Positions 35,791 through 44,375 are shown, numbered from the stretch's first letter. The stretch: DNA of 64,000 nucleotides from Desulfobacterales bacterium (GCA_034520365.1 JAXHNP010000006.1:737001-801000), one strand, 5' to 3'. Program-made: numbers and translations. Notes: a model not told the origin generated them from the sequence alone.

Positions 35791-36072
35791 TTATTGATTT
35801 TTGTTGACCCGTTCCCGGAGTTCCTTGCCGCATTTGAAAAACGGCAATTTTTTGGGCTGGATCTTGACTTTTTCCCCGGTTTTGGGGTTTCTGCCCGTGT
35901 AGCTTTTATACTCTTTGACGAAGAAGCTGCACAGACCCCGGATTTCAATCCGTTCCCCCTCGATCAGGGCGTCGGCCATGGAGTCGAAAAAAATCTGGAC
36001 CACTTTGGCAGCCTCAGATTTTGAGATATTGGATTCCTTTTTCAAGGCGGAAATCAGTTCCAGTTTATTCAT
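35791..36072 (-). CDS. HU/IHF-family DNA-binding protein
   Basis: A 93-residue histone-like protein with MNKLELISALKKESNISKSEA, ALIEGERIEIRGLCSFFVKEY and the DNA-binding arm GRNPKTGEKVKIQPKKLPFFKCGKEL. The Arg-Asn-Pro at the arm tip is the DNA-kinking element of the family. The IEIRG and FKCGKEL wording is nearer to IHF-beta/HU of Gram-negative bacteria. It has a strong ribosome site (AGGGAGG at 36077-36083) and a recognisable promoter upstream, and it heads the holB-ricT-metG group. Confidence 0.95.
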   Translation of the reverse strand: MNKLELISALKKESNISKSEAAKVVQIFFDSMADALIEGERIEIRGLCSFFVKEYKSYTGRNPKTGEKVKIQPKKLPFFKCGKELRERVNKNQ

Positions 36073-36122
36073 ATAACCTCCCTGTTATATTGTTTCGCCT
36101 GATATATTATTTAAATAATTGC

Positions 36123-36150
36123 AGTATAGACAAAAATTTTTTTAAGTCAA
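36123..36150 (-). promoter_or_regulatory. Sigma-70 promoter of the HU/IHF gene
   Basis: On the minus strand, -35 TTGACT (36145-36150) and -10 TATACT (36123-36128) are separated by 16 bp of A/T-rich DNA. The predicted start is about 45 bp upstream of the HU start codon. Confidence 0.7.
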
Positions 36151-36235
36151 GTAGTTATGGACAAAAAAGAGCGGCCCGCTGATTGATTGCATATGGATAC
36201 AGCCATTCTGCCGTTTGCGTCAAGTCTGATTTGAG

Positions 36236-36309
36236 TGTTCAGGTTTCAGGTGTCAGGTGTCAGGCCTAAACCCTAAACCCTGAACCCTGAACCCTGAACC
36301 CTGAACCCT
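36236..36309. repeat. TGTCAGG and AACCCTG heptamer tract
   Basis: GTTTCAGGTGTCAGGTGTCAGG (about 36243-36264, in units of seven) is followed by CCTAAACCC and four or more AACCCTG units (to 36309), ending directly before the lptD stop. The remaining gap up to HU holds only the HU promoter. Confidence 0.8.
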
Positions 36310-36311
36310 TA

Positions 36312-38573
36312 TCACAGCCGGTTGCCCACCTCCCCTAACCCGTGGAGCCGGATCATCCCGGAGATCCGCTGATCGGTTTCATCATCCGAATATCCTACAG
36401 CAATTGACCAGCACTGGGATTGGTAGAGGGCTTCTATGCGTTTTTCAATGTCTGCACTGTCATCGAGGTTCCGTTCATATTCGCCGCTGATCCGGATGCG
36501 GTCTGTCAGGGCGATACTGGCGGCCAAATCAATGGACTGCCGGCTGTCCCGAAGATAGCGATACTCCAGTGCCAGATGATCGCCGCGCTGATTCCGCAGC
36601 CGGGCGGAGAGCAGGTGAGAGAGCAGTGTGTCTGCTTCATGGCTCCATTCCGCTTCGGCATGGAGGTTCAGCATCCGGACCGGGGTGATATCCATTTCCG
36701 CGTAAAGGGGAAGAAACGGCTCGGCATCGGTTTTCTTTTCCCTGTTAAAATCATAGGCCTGTTCAATGAAAAACCGGAAAAAGCGGTTATATCTGGCCTC
36801 AGCCGCTTCCCGGCCGGCATCCGTCTCCGGCCTGGCGTCCGGATCAAAATATTTGGCGGTCAGCAGGTGGGTTAAGGAAAAGCTGATCTGGTTGGCCCCC
36901 GCGATCCGGTCAATGCTGTCAAAATCCGGATATTCGGACTGGTCCGTGTCCGGTACGTATTCATAGGCAAGCTCCGGAATGATCGTATGCTTGATAGGAC
37001 GCGCCGCAGGGGTTTGATCCTTGTATATCCGGTAAAGATCCGTGGAAAGCGTTGCTTTAAGGTCATAGAGTTCCCGGTGCTGATAGTCTTTGTCCCTGCC
37101 CGCGGCTTCAGTCTCCATATCCGGGTCATCATCGGCAGACCAGGCGGTCTGGCGGATGCCGGCGGAGGGCTCGAACGTAAAGAAGGGGCCGGCGCGAAGG
37201 GGCAGGGAAAACCGGGGGTGGATGTCCATCCGGTGGCCTGAGATGCCGTCCTGGCGGTAAAAATAGGTGTACTCCGTGTCTGATTGAAAAAAAACCGGGC
37301 TATCCAGCATCGGCTGCTTTAAAACGTCAAAGGTCATGGCCGGCAGCTGCTGAAGGGTATCATCGCTATCTTCCAGCCGCCGCTTGATAACATTGTCATA
37401 CCAGAGCAGATCCGCGTTAAAGCTGTACCGGGGCCAGATTTTCTGAAGGTGGGCCCGGTTTTCCCGGACCGGATCATCATTATCGTCCAAGCCCCGGCCG
37501 AATTCAGACGCAAAATAGGCATTGGTGTCATCATATCCGGTATACCCGTCCTCAAATTCCCGCAAATAATCCTGGTCGCTTACAATATCCAGATCCAGCT
37601 GGGCATCCATGCCATAGGGCATCTCCTGGTCGGCTTTCATGCGGAACCAGTAGCGGTCGGAATTGGGCCGCAGATACCGGTCATCGCCATAGCCCCACTC
37701 AGCCCCTGCGGCCTCGTCATCGTCCACCTTCCGGTCCTCCATTCCGTCAAACATCAGGGCGCCTTGAGACTGAGGGCTTAGCCGGTAGCGGAATTCGCCG
37801 CCCAGTTTTTCGCCCCGGTTCTGGATGTGGTGATAGTAGAATGTGGCATCTAAGCTCCTGTGGATCGCCCAGTAATAGGGCTGGATAAATTCAATACCGT
37901 TTCGGTCTGAAAACCCGGCTTCCGGGGCCAGAAAACCGGATTGCCGGTTTCGTTTGACCGGAAAGGCAAAATAGGGAAGGTAGGCGACCGGAAGGTTTTT
38001 TGCCCAGAGCGCAGCATGGCGCACCGAGCCGTAGCCGCCCATATCCACTGCCAGATCCCGGCCGGTCACCTGCCAGTCCGGCACTTCGCCGTCACAGCTG
38101 GTTAAACTCCCGCGATTGATCGCATAATGGTCCTCCCCGGTCTTTTGAATCTTATCGCCCCGGATGTAGAAGTTCTTCTCCTCGATAAAAATCAGGCCTT
38201 CATAAACCGTACCGGTCTGCTCATTCAGGTCAAGGTTCATTCGGCTGCCGGACAGGCGGTCGCCCCGGCTGACCAGCCGGACATTGCCGGAGGCGTGCGC
38301 CTGCATGGTGGATTGATTGAACCGGACCGAATCTGCGAAAAGCGTGGTGGCGCCTTTTTTTATGACCACCTGGCCGGTGGCCGTATAGACATCCTGATCC
38401 TTGTCATAGACCAGGCGGTCGGCCGTGATGCGCCAGGGCGCGCCTTCTCCGCTGTCATTGGGTAGGGGCAGGGTTTCCGCCCGGCTGCTTGGGGCGGTTC
38501 CGGCAAAAATAACGGCAGCCAGAAAGAGGAGAAAGCCACTGATTCGCAACAATTTTTGATTTTGGGTGTTCAT
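36312..38573 (-). CDS. lptD: LPS-assembly protein LptD
   Basis: A 753-residue outer-membrane protein. A signal peptide follows the chosen start at 38573 (hydrophobic SGFLLFLAAVIFAGTAP, cleavage near SSRAE). Next come the LptA/OstA beta-jellyroll (TADRLVYDKDQDVYTATGQV, residues about 47-170), the conserved LPYFAFPVKRNRQSGFLAPE segment, and a C-terminal beta-barrel of alternating strands. It inserts lipopolysaccharide into the outer leaflet. The longer frame to 38621 would run into the TIR of the neighbouring mobile element. It shows that the host is Gram-negative with LPS. Confidence 0.93.
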   Translation of the reverse strand: MNTQNQKLLRISGFLLFLAAVIFAGTAPSSRAETLPLPNDSGEGAPWRITADRLVYDKDQDVYTATGQVVIKKGATTLFADSVRFNQSTMQAHASGNVRLVSRGDRLSGSRMNLDLNEQTGTVYEGLIFIEEKNFYIRGDKIQKTGEDHYAINRGSLTSCDGEVPDWQVTGRDLAVDMGGYGSVRHAALWAKNLPVAYLPYFAFPVKRNRQSGFLAPEAGFSDRNGIEFIQPYYWAIHRSLDATFYYHHIQNRGEKLGGEFRYRLSPQSQGALMFDGMEDRKVDDDEAAGAEWGYGDDRYLRPNSDRYWFRMKADQEMPYGMDAQLDLDIVSDQDYLREFEDGYTGYDDTNAYFASEFGRGLDDNDDPVRENRAHLQKIWPRYSFNADLLWYDNVIKRRLEDSDDTLQQLPAMTFDVLKQPMLDSPVFFQSDTEYTYFYRQDGISGHRMDIHPRFSLPLRAGPFFTFEPSAGIRQTAWSADDDPDMETEAAGRDKDYQHRELYDLKATLSTDLYRIYKDQTPAARPIKHTIIPELAYEYVPDTDQSEYPDFDSIDRIAGANQISFSLTHLLTAKYFDPDARPETDAGREAAEARYNRFFRFFIEQAYDFNREKKTDAEPFLPLYAEMDITPVRMLNLHAEAEWSHEADTLLSHLLSARLRNQRGDHLALEYRYLRDSRQSIDLAASIALTDRIRISGEYERNLDDSADIEKRIEALYQSQCWSIAVGYSDDETDQRISGMIRLHGLGEVGNRL

Positions 38574-38618
38574 CCTGCACTGTATCCATTGGGTTGGCGA
38601 AAACCGGTGGATTCTGGT

Positions 38619-38770
38619 CACGGTAAATTTGTTTTATCTGTTTTTCAGGCGGGCACGGTGGCCCGCCCTACGCGACAATGCAGACATTTTGTAGGGTCGG
38701 CCACCGTGCCGACCTTACATGCGAGAAACCCCATGGTTATGGGGTCGTTCGCCAGAACAAATTCACCGTG
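38619..38770. mobile_element. 152-bp MITE with TIRs, REP pair and exact 10-bp target duplication
   Basis: The element starts CACGGTAAATTTGTTTTATC and ends with the near complement AGAACAAATTCACCGTG. It is flanked by GGATTCTGGT on both sides (38609-38618 and 38771-38780). Inside are REP hairpins 38648-38671 (minus, GGCGGGC stem) and 38691-38714 (plus, GGTCGGC stem) and the CCCCAT/ATGGGG palindrome. It sits in the 319-bp gap between divergent lptD and the YhaM-like gene, 46 bp from the lptD start. Confidence 0.88.
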
Positions 38771-38892
38771 GGATTCTGGTTATCTGGCCTTGAAGCCCAT
38801 CGAATTTTTCAGTATAGATCCATGATGGTCTTTTGAACGTTACCAATTTTTCAGCTTAATGCTTTTAAGCTTTTATCATAAAGGCGGCCAGA

Positions 38893-39855
38893 ATGAAAAA
38901 TATCTTTGTCAGTGATCTGAAATCCGGGCAAGCGGTAAACGACAGCTTTGTGCTCGCGGAAAAGCATTTGTCCCGGAAAAAGGACGGCGGCCAGTATATT
39001 ACCGGGGTATTATCCGATAAAACCGGCACCGTCAAAGGGGTGGTCTGGGATAATGTGGAGGAATTAACCGAAAAGCCGGCTGCCGGCGATTTTGTCCATA
39101 TTCGGGGAAATGTCTCCGAATACCGGGGGACGCTTCAGGTGGTGATTCAGTCCATGGTAACGCTGGCGGCAGCGGATGTGGATAAAGCGGATTTTTTGCC
39201 GGCCACCCGCCGGAATCCATCGGCCATGTTTGAAAAATTAAAGGCTGTTTCGGATTCCATGGCCAACCCGGATCTAAAGGCCCTTTTGGCCGCCTTCTGG
39301 TCGGATGCGGCGTTTGTGGAAAAATTCAAAACCGCGCCGGCCGCCAAAAAGATGCACCATGCCTATCTCGGCGGCCTGCTCGAGCACACATTGTCGCTCG
39401 TCCTCCTGGCGGATCGGATTGCGGACCACTATAGCGGCATTGACCGGGATTTGCTTTTGACCGGCGCGATCCTCCATGATATCGGTAAAATTAAGGAGTT
39501 CCGCTATGAGCGGCAAATTGACTACTCAGACGAGGGCCGGCTGGTCAGCCATCTCGTGATCGGAGTAGAGATGGTCCAGGAAAAAATCGCCATGCTTCGC
39601 GACTTCCCGCCCCGGACCGCCATGCTGATCAAGCATATGATAGTCAGTCATCACGGCAATCGGGAATACGGTTCCCCTGAGCCGCCCAAAACCCTGGAAG
39701 CGGTGATGCTTAATTACCTGGATGAAATTGATGCCAAGATAACCGGTATCCGGGAATTCATGGATAAGCAGGCGGCGGATGAGGACTGGACCAGTTATCA
39801 TAGGCCGCTGGACCGGTTTTTTTACAAGGCGGCGATGACGCCGGATCCGGAATAA
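38893..39855 (+). CDS. YhaM-type 3'-5' exoribonuclease (OB fold plus HD domain)
   Basis: A 320-residue protein with an N-terminal OB-fold nucleic-acid-binding domain (GQYITGVLSDKTGTVKGVVWD, about residues 1-95) and an HD phosphohydrolase domain (HHAYLGGLLEHTLSL, GAILHDIGKIKEF, KHMIVSHHG, LNYLDEIDAK). This order matches YhaM, a 3'-5' exonuclease acting on RNA and single-stranded DNA. The metal-binding His-Asp residues are all present. It is 15 bp upstream of tmk and probably co-transcribed with it. Confidence 0.88.
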   Translation: MKNIFVSDLKSGQAVNDSFVLAEKHLSRKKDGGQYITGVLSDKTGTVKGVVWDNVEELTEKPAAGDFVHIRGNVSEYRGTLQVVIQSMVTLAAADVDKADFLPATRRNPSAMFEKLKAVSDSMANPDLKALLAAFWSDAAFVEKFKTAPAAKKMHHAYLGGLLEHTLSLVLLADRIADHYSGIDRDLLLTGAILHDIGKIKEFRYERQIDYSDEGRLVSHLVIGVEMVQEKIAMLRDFPPRTAMLIKHMIVSHHGNREYGSPEPPKTLEAVMLNYLDEIDAKITGIREFMDKQAADEDWTSYHRPLDRFFYKAAMTPDPE

Positions 39856-39870
39856 AGAAAGAATAAATAG

Positions 39871-40521
39871 ATGTTTATTACATTTGAGGGGATCGAGGGC
39901 TCGGGGAAGACCACCCAGATTCGTCATGCAGCCGAATTTCTGACCGCTGCCGGGCACCGGTGCCGGATAACCAAGGAACCTGGGGGGACGGCCGTCGGCC
40001 GGCAGATCCGGTCCATCCTGCTGGATCCGGAAAACCGGGATATCCATTCGGTGACGGAACTGCTATTATATGCGGCAGACCGCAACCAGCATGTACAGAA
40101 ACTGATCCGGCCGGCCCTGGCAGACGGGCAAACCGTCATTTGCGACCGGTTCCATGATTCAACCGTGGTCTACCAGGGGTATGCCCGGGAACTGGATATG
40201 GGGTTGATCGAAGATTTAAACGCCCGGCTGCTGGCTGATCTTAAGCCGGACATCACCTTTGTCCTGGACCTGGAGCCGTCCGTCGGACTTAGGCGGGCCT
40301 GGCAGCAGGTAAGCCAGGGGGATCGCACCGACCGTGAAACCCGGTTTGAAAACGAGGCGCTTTCTTTTCACCAAAAGGTGCGGGCGGGCTACCTGGAACT
40401 GGCCCGCCGGGAGCCGGGCCGGTTTATTGTAGTTGATGGGGCCCGGGATGAAGATGCGGTTAAAGAGGATATTTTAACCGCGCTGGCGGAAAGGCTTGGG
40501 GCCAAAGGGCAAGAGGCTTAA
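39871..40521 (+). CDS. tmk: Thymidylate kinase
   Basis: A 216-residue kinase with P-loop GIEGSGKTTQ (residues 6-15), the DR(F/Y/H) motif ICDRFHDSTVVYQG, and LID-region Arg residues in QVSQGDRTDRETRFENE. It phosphorylates dTMP to dTDP. tmk is commonly found near holB; here holB lies about 4 kb away on the other strand. The end is followed by 272 bp of repeats before the next gene. Confidence 0.96.
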   Translation: MFITFEGIEGSGKTTQIRHAAEFLTAAGHRCRITKEPGGTAVGRQIRSILLDPENRDIHSVTELLLYAADRNQHVQKLIRPALADGQTVICDRFHDSTVVYQGYARELDMGLIEDLNARLLADLKPDITFVLDLEPSVGLRRAWQQVSQGDRTDRETRFENEALSFHQKVRAGYLELARREPGRFIVVDGARDEDAVKEDILTALAERLGAKGQEA

Positions 40522-40556
40522 CCTGGGGGGCGGGTTTCAGTGTTCAGGTGTCAGGA

Positions 40557-40680
40557 AAATGCCGTTAACTTAAGAATGAGAATTGTTTCGGTTGTCATTT
40601 CGATCGCCAGCGAGAAATCTTAGGATTCCTCGTCGCTGTCGCTTCTCGGAATGACAGTGGCGGAAGGCTAAAGTTAATGA
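40557..40680. repeat. GTCATTTCGA inverted-repeat element, copy 1
   Basis: An element of about 124 bp beginning AATGCCGTTAACTTAAG and containing a long imperfect hairpin from GTTGTCATTTCGATCGCC to TTCTCGGAATGACAG. A related copy lies in inverted orientation at 44622-44745. No coding potential. Confidence 0.7.
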
Positions 40681-40726
40681 AACAGGGGATCAAGATTTAT
40701 AATGCCTGTTTTGAACACTGAAATCT

Positions 40727-40770
40727 AAACCCTGAACCCTGAAACCTGAACCCTGAACCCTGAACCCTGA
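40727..40770. repeat. AACCCTG heptamer tract upstream of the CysM/CysRS-like gene
   Basis: Six AACCCTG units, one changed to AAACCTG, ending 24 bp before the fusion gene start. It lies in the leader region and may affect expression. Confidence 0.85.
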
Positions 40771-40793
40771 CAGTCCGATACAGAGGCGAGTTG

Positions 40794-43094
40794 ATGGGCA
40801 AAACCATATTAGATGCCATTGGAAATACCCCGCTGGTGGAAATACAGCGGCTGAACCCGAACCCGAGGGTTCGTATTTTCGCCAAAATTGAATACATGAA
40901 CCCGGGCGGCTCCATCAAGGATCGGCCGGCGCTCTCCATGATCGAGGCCGGGGAGCGTTCCGGACAGTTAACCCCGGATAAGACGGTGATTGAGGCCACC
41001 AGCGGCAATACGGGTATCGGCCTGGCCATGGTCTGCTCGGTCAAAGGGTATCGGCTGCTTCTGGCCATGCCGGAATCCGTCAGCATTGAACGCCGGAAGA
41101 TTTTAAGCGCCCGGGGGGCGGAGATTCTGTTGACCCCGGGACATCTGGCAACCGACGGCGCCATCGAAGAGGCCTACCGGCTGGCCCGGGAATATCCGGA
41201 AAAATATTTCATGACCGACCAGTACAATAATGAGGCCAACTGGATGGCCCATTATTCAGGCACGGCAGAGGAGATTATCCGCCAGACCGAAGGCGAATTG
41301 GCCATGTTTGTCGGCACCATGGGCACCACCGGCACATTGATGGGCATATCCCGGCGGCTTCGGGAATATGACCCGAACATTCGGATTATCGGGGTGGAGC
41401 CGTATTTCGGCCATAAACTGCAGGGGCTGAAAAATCTGAAAGAGTCCTATCGGCCGGAGATATTCGCCAAGCAGTGGCTGGATGAAAAGGTGAACATCGA
41501 TGACGAGCCCGCCTTTGAGATGACCCGGCGCCTGAGCCGCGAAGAGGGCCTGTTCGTGGGCATGAGCAGCGGGGCGGCCATGGCGGTGGCCGCCCAGCAG
41601 GCGGAAGCCATGGAGCAGGGCACCATCGTGACCATATTCCCGGACAGCGGGGAGCGGTATCTGAGCACGCCGATTTTTGAAGTCAAAAAGCGGGATGACA
41701 TCCGGCTGTTTAACACCATGAGCCGCTCGGTGGAGCCGTTTGAGCCGTTAAAGGCCGGCCGCGTGTCCATCTACTCCTGCGGCCCCACCGCCGATTCCCG
41801 GATGAATATCGTCCAGTGCCGCCGCTATGTGTTTGCCGATATCCTCTGCCGCTATCTTTCCTACCGGGGTTATGAGGTGACCCATGTCATGAACATCACC
41901 GATTATGACGACAAGACCATTCAGGGATCGGAGGCGGCAGGTGAGGATTTGGCTGCATTTACCGGGCGCTATATCGAGCTTTTTAAACAGGATCTGGCAG
42001 CGCTTCAGATCCGGCCGGCGGATGAATACCCCAGGGCCGGTGAACACGTCAATGACATGGTGGAAATCACCCGGGACCTGGTGGATAAGGGGGCTGCGTA
42101 TGAAAAAATGCGCTGCGTCTATTTTAATATCAGCGCCCTGGATGAATACGGCGGCCTCTCCGGTATTGATCTGGACAAGATCAGGCTCGGCGCCACGGTG
42201 GATCTGGATGATTATGAAAAAAACAATCCCAAGGACTTTACCCTGTTAAAGCGGGTCCGGCTTTCCGACCTGAAACGGGGCTTGTATGTGAAAACCAAAT
42301 GGGGCAATGTGCGGCCGTCCTGGCACATCCAGTGCGCGGCCATGTCAATGAAGTATCTGGGCGAGACCTTTGATATTCATACCAGCAGCCGGGATCTTTT
42401 GTTTCCGCACCATGAAAATGAGATGGCCATTGCCCGGGCGCTGACCGGAAAACCGCTGGCCCGCTACTGGCTCCATTGCGAGCGGGTTGGGCTTGACCCG
42501 GCAGCCCAGGGCGATGGCGGTGAAAAGCAGGATCTGCCGGGCCTGGATGTGCTTTTCGGGGAGGGATATACGGCCCGGGAAATCCGGTTCTGGCTGCTCT
42601 CCGGGCATTACCGCAAGCCCCTGACATTTGACCGGGACCGGCTGATCCAGGCGAGAAATACATTGAACCGTCTGGATGCTTGTGTCCAGGCACTTTTAAA
42701 TGTCTCATCCGGCGAGCCCTACCCGGAAATCGATCAGCTGGTCTATGACATCAGGCAGGGTTTTATCAATTCCATGGATGATGACCTGAACATGCCGCAT
42801 GCCATTGCCGCCGTGTTCAAGGCCGTTCGTCGGATTAACCGCCTGATTGATAACCGGCAACTGGCTGCAGCGGATGCCGAGAAAATCCTGGAGAGTTTCA
42901 GGGATATCGATCAGGTGCTGAAAATCTTTGACTTCAGTCCCGCCGGCCGGATGGATTCGGACGTGCAGGACTTGATGGACCGGCGGGAAGCGGCCAGAAA
43001 GGCCGGCGATTTTGCCGAGGCCGACCGCATCCGCGATGAGCTCAAGGCCAGAGGCATTGACGTCCATGACCAAAAACTCGGAAGGAGTGAATAA
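40794..43094 (+). CDS. Fusion of CysM-like cysteine synthase and CysRS-like protein lacking HIGH and KMSKS
   Basis: A 766-residue fusion. Residues 1-300 form a complete fold-type II PLP enzyme closest to CysM: Lys42 in NPGGSIKDR, the EATSGNTG loop, VGTMGTTGTLMG and FPDSGERYLST. From about residue 308 it is a cysteinyl-tRNA synthetase body. The zinc/cysteine site is intact (Cys329 in YSCGPT, Cys514 in WHIQCAAM, His539 and Glu543 in PHHENE, with E. coli-like spacing). However, the HIGH position reads NIVQ (338-341), and the KMSKS loop is deleted (EKQDLPG at about 577-583). Charging of tRNA therefore looks impaired. The C-terminal helical part is retained. It may act in cysteine or persulfide metabolism. 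Start ATG at 40794 follows GAGGCGAG; a TTG lies one codon earlier. Confidence 0.87.
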   Translation: MGKTILDAIGNTPLVEIQRLNPNPRVRIFAKIEYMNPGGSIKDRPALSMIEAGERSGQLTPDKTVIEATSGNTGIGLAMVCSVKGYRLLLAMPESVSIERRKILSARGAEILLTPGHLATDGAIEEAYRLAREYPEKYFMTDQYNNEANWMAHYSGTAEEIIRQTEGELAMFVGTMGTTGTLMGISRRLREYDPNIRIIGVEPYFGHKLQGLKNLKESYRPEIFAKQWLDEKVNIDDEPAFEMTRRLSREEGLFVGMSSGAAMAVAAQQAEAMEQGTIVTIFPDSGERYLSTPIFEVKKRDDIRLFNTMSRSVEPFEPLKAGRVSIYSCGPTADSRMNIVQCRRYVFADILCRYLSYRGYEVTHVMNITDYDDKTIQGSEAAGEDLAAFTGRYIELFKQDLAALQIRPADEYPRAGEHVNDMVEITRDLVDKGAAYEKMRCVYFNISALDEYGGLSGIDLDKIRLGATVDLDDYEKNNPKDFTLLKRVRLSDLKRGLYVKTKWGNVRPSWHIQCAAMSMKYLGETFDIHTSSRDLLFPHHENEMAIARALTGKPLARYWLHCERVGLDPAAQGDGGEKQDLPGLDVLFGEGYTAREIRFWLLSGHYRKPLTFDRDRLIQARNTLNRLDACVQALLNVSSGEPYPEIDQLVYDIRQGFINSMDDDLNMPHAIAAVFKAVRRINRLIDNRQLAAADAEKILESFRDIDQVLKIFDFSPAGRMDSDVQDLMDRREAARKAGDFAEADRIRDELKARGIDVHDQKLGRSE

Positions 43095-43098
43095 TACC

Positions 43099-44043
43099 GT
43101 GAAACCGGTCTATTTTCCGTTCACATGCGTATCCGGCGAGCTGATCGCCCGAATCAATCAGTATGTCGGCCCTTTTATCGTATACCAGCCGCTCTCGGAC
43201 CAACCCCCGGCACCGGTGGCTGAGGCTGCCCGGGAAGGCCGCGTTGAATTCCGGGCGCCGGTGACAGGCGATGAGGCGCAAATCCTCGATGCGGCCCAAC
43301 GCTCCCAGCACTGGGGCATGGCCCATCAGGGGCATATGGAGGCATTCAGGGTGCCGGCCGGCGGGGACTTTTACAATGAAACCTTTGCCGCGGAAATCCG
43401 GTCCGAAATTCTGGGGACCAAAACGCCGCAGGCGGATCCGGCGCCCATGTATACGGCCCGGCTGTTTCTTTACCTGGCCCAGGCATTTGATATGCAGCAG
43501 AGCACGCTTCACGAGGAACTTACGGCATCGGATCGTACGCGGAAACAAATGTTTTCAGACCTGAAAGGGGATGCGGAAACCCGCCTGCCGGCATCTGAGA
43601 AACATAGTCCGGAGGATTTGGGCGAGTACCAGACCCGAAACCGGATTACCTCATGGCTTCGCCTGGCCGCAGTGGAAACCGGGCCGGTACCCGCTTTGCT
43701 GACCACCAGCCGGGCCGTATTTGAGCATATTCTTGAATTCGTGCCCAATGTTCAAATTGCGCAAACTTTTGATCAAGGGCCGCCGGGTGAGGCGTTTAAA
43801 CAGGCGCTGCCTGATTATTGGCGGGAACTGGCTGAGGGCCAATCCCCTGAATCGATAACCCCGCCGGCTGCCACCGGTCTGACGGCGGAGGCGGCGCAAA
43901 TGCAGTTAACTGTGGCGGTTTTGCCGGCAAGCACGCCGGCGGAGCTCCTGGAAAAGCTGCTTGAACCGGATCAGTCGTCCCCGGCAGATTTTGGAAAAAC
44001 CGGTCGCATACTGCTTAATCTGCTCTCAGTTAAAAAAATATGA
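43099..44043 (+). CDS. Conserved-looking hypothetical protein downstream of the CysM/CysRS-like fusion
   Basis: A 314-residue protein of unknown function. The GTG at 43099 is chosen because GGAAGGAG lies 11 bp upstream; longer ATG frames lie inside the fusion gene. It begins KPVYFPFTCVSGELI and contains segments rich in Ala, Pro and Glu. No membrane segments, signal peptide or catalytic motif are recognised. A segment around residues 110-140 (MYTARLFLYLAQAFDMQQST) and the C-terminal half look helical. It starts 4 bp after the fusion stop, so the two are almost certainly co-transcribed and could cooperate. Confidence 0.7.
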   Translation: MKPVYFPFTCVSGELIARINQYVGPFIVYQPLSDQPPAPVAEAAREGRVEFRAPVTGDEAQILDAAQRSQHWGMAHQGHMEAFRVPAGGDFYNETFAAEIRSEILGTKTPQADPAPMYTARLFLYLAQAFDMQQSTLHEELTASDRTRKQMFSDLKGDAETRLPASEKHSPEDLGEYQTRNRITSWLRLAAVETGPVPALLTTSRAVFEHILEFVPNVQIAQTFDQGPPGEAFKQALPDYWRELAEGQSPESITPPAATGLTAEAAQMQLTVAVLPASTPAELLEKLLEPDQSSPADFGKTGRILLNLLSVKKI

Positions 44044-44051
44044 GCAGGGGC

Positions 44052-44146
44052 TTGACTGCCTTTATCAATTGGGATATGAGATTCCTCTTTAGCTTTGTGT
44101 TTGGGCCAAGTATTTGGATAAAAGAGAAATTTTTCTCATATCAATT
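44052..44146 (+). promoter_or_regulatory. Candidate promoter and long-range inverted repeat before the ferredoxin gene
   Basis: TTGACT (44052-44057) and TATGAG (44075-44080) with a 17-bp spacer give a moderate sigma-70 promoter. AATTGGGATATGAGA (44067-44081) is nearly complementary to TTCTCATATCAATT (44133-44146), so the transcript leader could fold into a stem just before the GAAAGGAGA ribosome site. Confidence 0.45.
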
Positions 44147-44170
44147 AATTGATGAAAGGAGATTGGAAAA

Positions 44171-44359
44171 ATGGCGTTTAATCCGATTGTTGATCCGGAA
44201 AAGTGTGAAGGGTGCGAAGAATGTGTTGATGTCTGCCCGGTTGAGGTATTTGAAATTCAAGATGGTAAATCGGTTCCGGTTAACGCCGAGGAGTGCCTCG
44301 GCTGCGAATCCTGCATTGAAGTCTGCGAGCCCGGCGCGATTACGGTTGAAGAGACCTAG
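44171..44359 (+). CDS. 2[4Fe-4S] ferredoxin
   Basis: A 62-residue ferredoxin with two CxxCxxCxxxCP/E motifs: CEGCEECVDVCP (residues 12-23) and CLGCESCIEVCEPG (residues 42-55). It is acidic overall and would carry low-potential electrons in the cytoplasm. The second motif has Glu before Pro, an insertion seen in some clostridial and deltaproteobacterial ferredoxins. A strong ribosome site (GAAAGGAGA) precedes the ATG. It is a separate unit from the upstream gene and ends at a hairpin. Confidence 0.95.
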   Translation: MAFNPIVDPEKCEGCEECVDVCPVEVFEIQDGKSVPVNAEECLGCESCIEVCEPGAITVEET

Positions 44360-44375
44360 CCCCTGTTTCACTTTC

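Noticed and set aside
40794-43094. Annotation of the fusion as a working cysteinyl-tRNA synthetase
   Set aside because: The HIGH and KMSKS motifs are missing, so the name would overstate what the sequence shows.
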